Shown: piece after piece, positions 57,340-64,000 of the stretch
Layout: each line of letters starts with the position of its first letter
Numbering within the stretch: position 1 is the first letter of the stretch
Assembly (NCBI RefSeq): GCF_018156225.1
Contig: NZ_JAGTAR010000003.1
Span: 178,586-242,585 of the forward strand
Length of the DNA: 64,000 bases
Direction of reading: 5' to 3'
Origin: Carboxylicivirga sediminis
GTDB lineage: Bacteria; Bacteroidota; Bacteroidia; Bacteroidales; Marinilabiliaceae
The notes under the pieces: generated by a model
The model's database searches: none
What the model was told of the DNA's origin: nothing
What the model saw: the letters and a program-made list of their open reading frames with translations, nothing else
Position numbers and translations under genes: made by a program

Positions 57340-58311
57340 TTAACATGGTTTTAAATCGAACATTTCTATTAGTGCTGTTAGGTTTGGGTTCATGCACTTC
57401 ATTCGTTCAAGTATTCCGCTTGGACTATTTCGTTTTTCCTGAGTTTTAATTTCAATAATGAGGTCTGCAATATCATCCCCATCGGCTAACGACGTATTTT
57501 CAAGAGTATCGTTCACCTTCACTTCAAAACAAGCTTTATTGGCAACATCTGACCATTTAACAAACGCTTTGCCCTTGTCAGGAAATAAAGTTACATCGTA
57601 TTGATAAAGCGCATTGAGCTTTTTTACATTGAGCATACTTTGAGAGCCTACTGCTAACCAATTGTATTGATGATAATAAAGAGCACCAAGTATTGCATTC
57701 TTTTCACCTTCGGCAATAGCAACTGGAGTCTTTGTGTCGGTAAGCAAATGACCACCGAAGTATAATTGAACTAGATTGAAGTTTTTGAATTTATTATGAA
57801 CCCAACTGATATTCGAACTGCGCTTAACGCTTGCTATATTATAAAGCATTATTTTACCTGTTCTTACTTCTCCACTTCGGTTTACTTGCCAAAATATGGT
57901 TTTTCGATTTTTGGCTGTACCAACAAAATATTTTTGCAACACAAAGTTTACTTGTTCTTTTGGAAAGTAATTGTACAAACCAACTGCAAAGTTGTTATTG
58001 TCGTAATGTTTTAGTGTAGCTTGTAAGTATTTAGGGTCAATTGTTGATGGCTTTTCTATCTTCACAGGTTTTCTAGGCTTGCAATAATTTGAATTATTAT
58101 CAGGCTTTGTACCTGTACGCTCAAAATACATTTTAGGCGTAAAGTGATACCCGCATTTTTCTTCTCGATTGCACTTGCCAACATATTCTGCTAAATGCTG
58201 ATTGGTTTCGTTATCTATGTAGCGTGTAAAGGTTCTTTTATCACATTCAGGACAGAAATATCTCGACTTCCTACTAACATACTTTTCTAATGAATATCTG
58301 TATTCTCGCAT
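57340..58311 (-). CDS. DUF6371-type primase-like protein
   Basis: 323 residues. The N-terminal zinc finger uses Cys20, Cys23, Cys47 and Cys53, as in primase zinc-binding domains. The central part has a TOPRIM-like segment (PVAIAEGEKNAILGALYY) with the conserved Glu, then VTLFPDKGKAFVKW with the Asp. This resembles mobile-element primases. It is part of a four-gene module with DUF3987 and DUF3853 genes. The priming activity is inferred. Confidence 0.75.
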   Translation of the reverse strand: MREYRYSLEKYVSRKSRYFCPECDKRTFTRYIDNETNQHLAEYVGKCNREEKCGYHFTPKMYFERTGTKPDNNSNYCKPRKPVKIEKPSTIDPKYLQATLKHYDNNNFAVGLYNYFPKEQVNFVLQKYFVGTAKNRKTIFWQVNRSGEVRTGKIMLYNIASVKRSSNISWVHNKFKNFNLVQLYFGGHLLTDTKTPVAIAEGEKNAILGALYYHQYNWLAVGSQSMLNVKKLNALYQYDVTLFPDKGKAFVKWSDVANKACFEVKVNDTLENTSLADGDDIADLIIEIKTQEKRNSPSGILERMKCMNPNLTALIEMFDLKPC

Positions 58312-58470
58312 GACTTAATATATTAACTGGAAAAGGTGGAAAAGTGGAATAACTTTGATATATAAAACATTGCAAGTCCACCTCTGTCCATTTTGTCCAC
58401 TTGCAGTCCACTGCAATTATTGCCGTAAGTAACTGATATGCTTAAGATTTCCACTATTCCACTTATTCCG

Positions 58471-59784
58471 CTAATCACAATCAATTTTGCTTCTGTATTG
58501 ACCTTTACCTAACTCTTGCGTAAGTTTACTGATGGAGAGTAATTCGTAACTTCTGGAACGTCCGATATGATGTAATTCCTTTGCTACTTGAATAAACTCT
58601 TTGCTCGTAAAGGTTTCCTTACCGATTGCTTTTAGAATAGAATAAACTTTACCATTGGGTGTATTAGTCTCGTAAGACTGTTCCATAATGTCGTTAATCT
58701 GTAAAGCATTGCTGTAAAAGTAATTTTTAAGCAGAATTGCTTTTTCCATGCTAGACAATGAAACCTCATTAATTACCCTATCATTAAAATAGCAATCTGC
58801 AACCTCCATAATTAGAGCCAATCGCAACATATATCTATCAAGTTTTGACAAGATACCTGACACATTACGGTCTTTGTTAGATGGCTCAACATGGCTATTA
58901 AGCTCCTTGTTTAAACGAACATTGGCATTTTTAGAAAGAGGAATGTCGTTATATAAATCACCGTCTAGCATTTCTTCTAAAAAACCTTTCATTTTTGTTT
59001 GGAACACAGAAAGTAAATGCTCATCAATTGGAGTATCTGAAACATACCGTTTCTCCATCTTTTGAGGTATAACAAAGAGCATTCGCTCAAAAAAACCATC
59101 TTTTGTATCTTTCGATTTTAAACTGGCAATGACATCATCTTGAATACCGCCAATAATATTGACGCAAGGTTTCTCAATAAAAGCACTCTCAGCTTCTTTA
59201 CGGTCTAGTGAAAGAGGTGCGCCATCCCAAACCGATAAGTAACTACTTCGCCTTGATGCTCCATTGTACCCTACCAACCCATCAACAAAGGTTTTAAACT
59301 CATCAGGGATAACGGTTATTCCATGTGGGTTGTCGTGATGCATTTTTAAAAGCGATTCAAAGGTGGATTCAGTCGTATAGAGTTTCTTACGTAAAGGTTT
59401 AACTTCATCTAAAGACGAATCGTAACTTTCTAATGCGGTTTTATATTCTTTTTCAAATTCGGACTGCTTATCTTTGATGGAACGATAGGCTAGTTTCTGA
59501 GGCGCACTTTTATTCTGACCCGACCACCCAATCATTACAATCCAAAGCGAAGTATTCTCACTCCATGTAATATCTTTCCTTATATGGTATTTATTGCCAA
59601 TGGATGAAGCAAATGATGAAAGAATACCTCCTGCAAAATAATCCATATTATAATTGCCGTTTTCGTACATTTCTATTATCACATCCTGCACAAAAGGAGG
59701 AAATACTTCAATCGGGAAGTTTGAAATCCGTTCTCTTTTTATCTTGCAATTGGCATCATGTAAACTAATTTTAATACCATCCAT
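58471..59784 (-). CDS. DUF3987 ATPase/helicase-like protein
   Basis: 437 residues. A P-loop-like GWSGQNKS lies at 86-93, followed by typical DUF3987 segments (VIPDEFKTFVDGL, GGIQDDVIASL and FFERMLFVIPQ). DUF3987 proteins are replication-associated ATPases of Bacteroidetes plasmids and integrative elements. The start shares one base with the end of the DUF3853-like gene. A 160-bp gap separates it from the primase-like gene. Confidence 0.8.
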   Translation of the reverse strand: MDGIKISLHDANCKIKRERISNFPIEVFPPFVQDVIIEMYENGNYNMDYFAGGILSSFASSIGNKYHIRKDITWSENTSLWIVMIGWSGQNKSAPQKLAYRSIKDKQSEFEKEYKTALESYDSSLDEVKPLRKKLYTTESTFESLLKMHHDNPHGITVIPDEFKTFVDGLVGYNGASRRSSYLSVWDGAPLSLDRKEAESAFIEKPCVNIIGGIQDDVIASLKSKDTKDGFFERMLFVIPQKMEKRYVSDTPIDEHLLSVFQTKMKGFLEEMLDGDLYNDIPLSKNANVRLNKELNSHVEPSNKDRNVSGILSKLDRYMLRLALIMEVADCYFNDRVINEVSLSSMEKAILLKNYFYSNALQINDIMEQSYETNTPNGKVYSILKAIGKETFTSKEFIQVAKELHHIGRSRSYELLSISKLTQELGKGQYRSKIDCD

Positions 59785-60074
59785 TAAATCGCCCTCCCTG
59801 AATTAGCAAAAAGCTGATGTGCCTTTTCTCTATCCACAATTATTTTTCTGCCTACTTGCTGAACAGCATCTTTTAAAATACCATCCTTATATTTTTGCGC
59901 TGTGGCATGGCTAACAGAAAACTCATCACGTATACCTTTTAATCCATAGATATATTTGTTATCCGTAAAGTTTTGAACTTCTGTAATTGGCTCTGTTCTT
60001 TCTACTCCCAATATTTCTTTTAATTGCCCCACCGTCAAGGCTCCTACAGGTGTATTGTCGTTTATTGACATCAT
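59784..60074 (-). CDS. DUF3853-like helix-turn-helix protein
   Basis: 96 residues. An N-terminal stretch PVGALTVGQLKEIL and a helix-turn-helix region (GLKGIRDEFSVSHATAQKY) match the short DUF3853 proteins that precede DUF3987 genes. It is likely an excisionase- or replication-initiator-type DNA-binding protein. It is the first gene of the module. Confidence 0.72.
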   Translation of the reverse strand: MMSINDNTPVGALTVGQLKEILGVERTEPITEVQNFTDNKYIYGLKGIRDEFSVSHATAQKYKDGILKDAVQQVGRKIIVDREKAHQLFANSGRAI

Positions 60075-60211
60075 TTTTTACATTTTAAATGAAATTAATA
60101 AGCGACTAGCTAGTCTTTGTTAAATCAAATTTGATTGTGCGAATATGTCGAGAAGTTCAATGAAGTTTAAGTAAAATGGCTATAGTTTAGCCCCGCACTT
60201 AAACGACAAAT

Positions 60212-60243
60212 TGGTGGGTAAAGCGGTCCTAGTGGTGGGTAAA
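60212..60243. promoter_or_regulatory. Two direct repeats upstream of the replication module
   Basis: TGGTGGGTAAA occurs at 60212-60222 and 60233-60243, 21 bp apart, or two helical turns. A dimeric regulator or replication initiator could bind both on one face of the DNA. The 250-bp gap is otherwise AT-rich. Confidence 0.45.
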
Positions 60244-60324
60244 ACAAAGACAATTAAACAATATCCTATTGACAAAGAGCACATTGCAAAAATAAAGTAT
60301 GGGGCTATTTTTTTTTGATAGAAA

Positions 60325-60663
60325 TCATTTAACACACTTAAGTGTTACCACTTGAAATTTAATTTCAAGCTCTTGTGTAGAACCAGCCCCAACGGTAAGA
60401 CCTTTAATGTCGGGAGTGGAATAGGCAATTGCCGAACCTTTATAGTTTGCGAGTACTTGGTTAACGTCTAATGCGATTGGTGTTTTAGTTGGATTATAAC
60501 AACGAAGTTTTACGGCAAATTGGACTTCCTGCAAGTTCATTTTGTGTATGCGGAATCCTAATAGGGCAAAGTTCATCTTTGCACCGGAGAGAATCTTTTT
60601 ACCTTTCTTAATCAGGTAAAAGCCACTGCAAACAGCTGCTACAACCGCTAATGTACCTTTAAT
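60325..60663 (-). CDS. LEA-like small membrane-anchored protein, start damaged or non-standard
   Basis: The first ATG gives only 83 residues (60325-60576), but the same frame continues upstream through a good N-terminal anchor (GTLAVVAAVCSGFYLIKKG) to a stop codon. The extended form would start at ATT 60661-60663. The frame before the stop begins with an ATG at 60699 (MFVSILEASTK, then TAA), so either a rare ATT start is used or a nonsense mutation has cut the gene. The C-terminal part (CYNPTKTPIALDV, VGAGSTQELEIKF) resembles LEA type 2/WHy domains. Confidence 0.55.
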   Translation of the reverse strand: MKGTLAVVAAVCSGFYLIKKGKKILSGAKMNFALLGFRIHKMNLQEVQFAVKLRCYNPTKTPIALDVNQVLANYKGSAIAYSTPDIKGLTVGAGSTQELEIKFQVVTLKCVK

Positions 60664-60714
60664 TTACTTCGTGCTTGCTTCCAAAATGGAAACAAACATA
60701 TAGTAGGCTTATGG

Positions 60715-60766
60715 TTGGGTGTTGGTTGGCTTTGGCTAAGTTTTGCCGATATTGGTTAGAATTGGC
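60715..60766. repeat. Helically phased TTGG motifs
   Basis: TTGG occurs at 60722, 60732, 60752 and 60762, with TTGC at 60743, giving spacings close to 10 bp, plus extra copies at 60715 and 60726. It lies between the first TIR gene end and the LEA-like gene. Confidence 0.4.
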
Positions 60767-60771
60767 TTATA

Positions 60772-61992
60772 TTAGTTTAATAAATCTATTTTCTTAAACT
60801 CTTTATCTAAGAACCACATATTTGTCAGCTTCTGATAATTAAACTTACCATTTTTTAATTCCTCTAGGCTAACTTCAAAAATGGAACGGTTTAACGAGTG
60901 AAAATAATTAAGCTCATATTTTACCCATTTTGATTCTTGGGAATCATGTGAGTTGACGAATATGACATTCTTTGATTGGTCTAATCTTTTTTCAATAACA
61001 GTCTTAGTAGCATCGCTTAGTAAATTTCTTTTTAAATAATCTGTATCATTCATCCAATCACAATAGACATCCTGCTTTTGCTTGTTTAATGCATGAATTA
61101 AAGTTTGAACTTCTTTAAAATCAATGCTGCTATGAGAAATGAAGAAATCAAATTTCTTAAGCTTCTGTTCATTAGAATTATTAATTCTATACTCAAGTTC
61201 TTCAGGTATTGATTCTATACTAAATTTCTCGTATGCATATACAGTTTTAAGGTGCTTCCTGCGTTTTTTATTCTTGCTAGGTATCCTCATGTATTTTTGT
61301 TTTCGTAAAGTTACAAAATGCATAAAACCTTGCATGTGCAGAAATGCCATCCTTCGTAGCTGCATATTATACTCAGTATCAACTTTCTTCTTAAAAAACT
61401 TAATGGTTTTAGGGCAATAGTACTTTTCTAACTCTTTAAAAATATACACCTTATCCTTCTGTGTAGTTGTTTTCCTGTCATACAATCCCATTAGCTTATC
61501 TAAGAACATAGGTTCAACTAATTGCGCCTTCTTTTTTGCTGTTTCAATTTTTGTCTTGATTTTATTGATTTTTGGTAATCGTGTTTGATTCAGCTTATAA
61601 ATATTTTCCTGTTGTTTATTTTTATCGAACTGCTTATTATGAGACTTTTTGTAGTTAAAACTTAATAATCTCTTAGTAATCTTTAAACTTTTTAATATTT
61701 CAACTGGCTTTGGTATTCTGTGACGTATTTTTTTTCCATGAGGACTAAGCTTATTATCTTTCAAATTGTAATAGCTGCACCCCTCTGAAAGTAGTTGTAA
61801 TTCAAAAGGGAAATATTTCTCTATTAACGCAAAGATAGTTTCAAATGTATATTCTTGTGGAAGAGCATTAATTACCTCATTAATATATTGAGAAAACTTA
61901 TTTTTTTGCTCCTCTAAAAAAACTGTAGATTGATGTTTTGTAAATCCTGACATAAAATAAAACATTATAGATGTATACGTATTTGACTGCAC
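60772..61992 (-). CDS. TIR-domain protein with basic N-terminal domain
   Basis: 406 residues. Residues 279-406 are a TIR domain: KKFDFFISHSS strand and loop, DVYCDWMND, a KNVIFVNS strand, and SKWVKYEL, with Glu360 at the position of the catalytic Glu of NAD-cleaving TIRs. The N-terminal 270 residues are Lys-rich and helical, with no domain I recognise, and could be the trigger or nucleic-acid-binding part. It is divergent from a second TIR gene across 164 bp. A role in anti-phage NAD depletion is inferred. Confidence 0.75.
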   Translation of the reverse strand: MQSNTYTSIMFYFMSGFTKHQSTVFLEEQKNKFSQYINEVINALPQEYTFETIFALIEKYFPFELQLLSEGCSYYNLKDNKLSPHGKKIRHRIPKPVEILKSLKITKRLLSFNYKKSHNKQFDKNKQQENIYKLNQTRLPKINKIKTKIETAKKKAQLVEPMFLDKLMGLYDRKTTTQKDKVYIFKELEKYYCPKTIKFFKKKVDTEYNMQLRRMAFLHMQGFMHFVTLRKQKYMRIPSKNKKRRKHLKTVYAYEKFSIESIPEELEYRINNSNEQKLKKFDFFISHSSIDFKEVQTLIHALNKQKQDVYCDWMNDTDYLKRNLLSDATKTVIEKRLDQSKNVIFVNSHDSQESKWVKYELNYFHSLNRSIFEVSLEELKNGKFNYQKLTNMWFLDKEFKKIDLLN

Positions 61993-62093
61993 AAAGTAGA
62001 TAGTTTAAAACTAATTAAATAAGCAATAATTCGAACTGTAATTTATGAATAAGAATAAACTTACCATTCAACTGCTCTCTTCATTTTAAATGA

Positions 62094-62101
62094 TATATTT
62101 G
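62094..62101 (+). promoter_or_regulatory. -7 promoter element of the second TIR gene
   Basis: TATATTTG fits TAnnTTTG and would give a leader of about 50 nucleotides. Confidence 0.45.
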
Positions 62102-62156
62102 TTTTTTAGAAAACCTGAACTATGTTAGATAATTACGTGAGTAACTATAGCGAAAA

Positions 62157-62909
62157 ATGACATATAATACGTCTGAAGCAACTTATTTTTTCACAAAAAA
62201 TAATTTAGAACAATTAGAAGCTTCCCTTCTACAAAGGGGAGAGAATTTAGAAGAAGTCATAAGTGAATTTGTTGATTATAAGTATGAAAAGTTTGATATA
62301 TTTTTATCTCATTCATATAAGGATAAGTCAGAAATCCAGAGGCTTTATGAATTGTTAACTTTTGATTTAAATACAAGAAACTACAAAGTATATGTTGATT
62401 GGTTATACAACAAAGAGCTTAAACGTGAAAATGTAAATGTTGATACAGCTAATGTTATTCGATCAAATATTGAAAAGTCAAAATGCTTAATATATGCAAC
62501 CCCAATAAATGAAACTAATTCAAAATGGATGCCGTGGGAATGTGGTTATATGGATGGTTTTACAGGTAATGTAGCTATTTTGCCAATAATGGAAGAGGTT
62601 GATGAGGAATTTTCTGGAGAAGAATTCCTAACATTATATCCAGTAATAAAAAAAGACTCCAATGACATTTTAGTTGCTACATTTCATGATGGAAGCACTA
62701 TGTTTTTTGACGACTGGATTAATAAAAACTCAGATAAAAATAAATTTACAAACTATTCTTTTTTGATAGAAAGCATTAAAGAGGAAGAATCTCACCTACC
62801 AGGCATCGGAACAAAAAATCTAAAAAATAAAATTCAATTCCCATTTAACTTTAAGTATGAAAGCGATATGGTCATTGTGGTCAAAACCATTGATCCAGAA
62901 CAACAATAA
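62157..62909 (+). CDS. TIR-domain protein, second of the divergent pair
   Basis: 250 residues. A short N-terminal helix region (1-40) is followed by a TIR domain (about 45-190): KFDIFLSHSYKDK, YKVYVDWLYN, KCLIYATPIN, and SKWMPWECGYMDG with Glu128 as the candidate catalytic Glu. The final 50 residues look unlike a TIR tail. The last 17 codons overlap the next gene by 53 bp in another frame, which suggests that the natural end was lost by recombination or that the two genes are tightly coupled. Confidence 0.8.
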   Translation: MTYNTSEATYFFTKNNLEQLEASLLQRGENLEEVISEFVDYKYEKFDIFLSHSYKDKSEIQRLYELLTFDLNTRNYKVYVDWLYNKELKRENVNVDTANVIRSNIEKSKCLIYATPINETNSKWMPWECGYMDGFTGNVAILPIMEEVDEEFSGEEFLTLYPVIKKDSNDILVATFHDGSTMFFDDWINKNSDKNKFTNYSFLIESIKEEESHLPGIGTKNLKNKIQFPFNFKYESDMVIVVKTIDPEQQ

Positions 62910-63750
62910 TGGACTTTGGACATTAAGTCATCTTTTTTATTCTTGGGTGATTTCAGTGTTCACATCTAGGCGTTTTTTTGATAGAGTTGAACTTTATACA
63001 GATGATTTTGGAAAACACCTTCTAATAGATATATTAAAAATACCATTTGACAAAGTATCGATATGCATGAATGAAATTGACAACATGAGTGTGAAATGGT
63101 GGGCCGCAGGTAAATTATTAGCCTACAGCAAACAAGATGAACCATTCATTCATCTAGATGGAGATGTTTTTTTGTGGGATTATTTGCCAGATAGAATAAT
63201 GTCTTCTCCTGTTCTTGCTCAAAGTCCCGAATTCTTTAATAAGTATGATACAAGTTCGTATTATAGATTATTAGAATTAGAAGAATTAATAAAATTTGGG
63301 AATGGGTGGTTACCTAACTATTGGAATAGCTATACTTCCAATATAGAAGTATTTGAAGCAGCATGTTGTGGTATATTTGGAGGTAATGATATCAATAGTA
63401 TTAACAATTACTCTACAACAGCTATAAAAATTATAACCGAGAATAAAAATATATGGGATAATTGGAATGGTAATGCTTGTGGAAATGTATTAGTTGAGCA
63501 GTTCTTCTTGATACTATTTCTAAATGTTCAAGGAAATAAAAATATTGAATATCTGTTTGACAAAACAAAAAATCCTTTTTCCCCTAATTCTTCGAATACA
63601 ACTTATACTCACTTGATTGCAAATTCAAAAAATAACATTCAAGTTCAAAGATTGGTTGAAAAATTCATACTCAACCACTGTATTGAGTTTATTCCAAGAA
63701 CTAGAAAAGCAATCGAAGCTATTAATAAGGAGAAGTGTTATCAAGAATAA
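62857..63750 (+). CDS. DUF6734 glycosyltransferase-like protein
   Basis: 297 residues. The N-terminus MKAIWSLWSKP is the usual opening of the DUF6734 family. A DxD-like motif (Asp101-Gly-Asp103 in HLDGDVFLW) is where glycosyltransferases bind the metal and nucleotide sugar. The family is often encoded near polysaccharide or secondary-metabolite genes. The start is 53 bp inside the TIR gene. No partner sugar genes lie nearby. Confidence 0.75.
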   Translation: MKAIWSLWSKPLIQNNNNGLWTLSHLFYSWVISVFTSRRFFDRVELYTDDFGKHLLIDILKIPFDKVSICMNEIDNMSVKWWAAGKLLAYSKQDEPFIHLDGDVFLWDYLPDRIMSSPVLAQSPEFFNKYDTSSYYRLLELEELIKFGNGWLPNYWNSYTSNIEVFEAACCGIFGGNDINSINNYSTTAIKIITENKNIWDNWNGNACGNVLVEQFFLILFLNVQGNKNIEYLFDKTKNPFSPNSSNTTYTHLIANSKNNIQVQRLVEKFILNHCIEFIPRTRKAIEAINKEKCYQE

Positions 63751-63754
63751 TAAT

Positions 63755-64000
63755 TTAATTGATTACGTTATTCTTTTTATAATTCTCTGCTTGATGGAAA
63801 ATATCCTAATATACTTCGTCTAGCTCAATAGGAGGATAGCCGTGCTCATCTAAGAGCATTATTAAACCTACTTTTAAGCTGAGTTTTATATCTTCTCGTT
63901 TGTTCGTAACCATTCGGCCTGATACATATTGCCAACTTTATTCCGGCGACCTAGTTTTGAAACAAAAACTATGCGCATAATCGAGTCAAGTTTTCGGGAG
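63755..64000 (-). pseudogene. Broken C-terminal fragment resembling a type I restriction R subunit
   Basis: Translation of the minus strand gives a continuous protein only if two lesions are repaired. SIMRIVFVSKLGRRNKVGNMY is followed, in a different frame, by VSGRMVTNKREDIKLSLKVG, consistent with loss of one unit of a GTAT tandem repeat near 63921-63927. The frame continues to LLDEHGYPPIELDEVY, hits TAG at 63806-63808, and then resumes as DIFHQAENYKKNN to TAA at 63755. The GYPP and QAEN motifs recall the end of HsdR proteins, from memory. It runs off the window end. Confidence 0.5.

Noticed and set aside
51647..64000. Complete integrative element with att sites
   Set aside because: The 3' end of the tRNA is not repeated and no recombinase gene was found, so the borders cannot be set.

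Overview
The window looks like part of a chromosome from the phylum Bacteroidota, most likely a Bacteroidales/Marinilabiliales-type bacterium. Four things point there: promoters with the Bacteroidota -7 motif TAnnTTTG, an UpxY-type antiterminator, a glycogen synthase/alpha-glucan phosphorylase fusion, and the DUF3853-DUF3987-DUF6371 set typical of Bacteroidetes mobile elements. All assignments were made by reading the sequence; no database search was run.

Layout. 0.2-18.3 kb is mostly core: a secreted S9 peptidase, an ABCG-like exporter with an accessory N-terminal domain, a SiaB/SiaC kinase-substrate pair, an operon of C-terminal processing peptidase, PnuC, NadR-like kinase and serine acetyltransferase, guaA, a secreted retropepsin/PDZ protein, an orphan UpxY antiterminator with a sugar-nucleotide epimerase, and several unknowns. 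18.4-31.2 kb holds clpB, a polysaccharide deacetylase and a four-gene glycogen/alpha-glucan operon (debranching enzyme, GT4, GH57, GT3-GT35 fusion) closed by a strong terminator. 31.3-37 kb is a reverse-strand operon of GAF protein, polyphosphate kinase and an HD domain fused to a Pycsar-type membrane module. 37.2-40.8 kb is menaquinone synthesis (menF-menD-menB). 42-48.7 kb is a phosphate block: a PiT transporter with PhoU-like tail, PhoR/PhoB-like two-component genes and a phosphate-type porin. The transporter and porin promoters share 11-bp-period direct repeats that look like Pho boxes. 48.8-51.4 kb holds a BASS-family transporter, an RsmI-like methyltransferase and an FKBP lipoprotein.

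From tRNA-Ser(TGA) at 51.65 kb to the end the sequence is accessory. It holds a metallophosphoesterase, a long attC-like imperfect palindrome, an unrecognised four-gene operon (small protein, outer-membrane-like barrel, small protein, SLATT-like two-TM protein), a 650-bp non-coding stretch with hairpins, a replication-type module, a LEA-like small gene with a damaged start, two divergent TIR-domain genes, a DUF6734 glycosyltransferase-like gene that overlaps the second TIR gene, and a broken fragment resembling the end of a type I restriction R subunit. No integrase or relaxase is visible, so the element boundary lies outside the window or has decayed.

The best candidates for an undescribed system are the membrane operon at 53.5-55.9 kb with its attC-like flank, and the divergent TIR pair at 60.8-62.9 kb. 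Both are inferences from domain content and arrangement.
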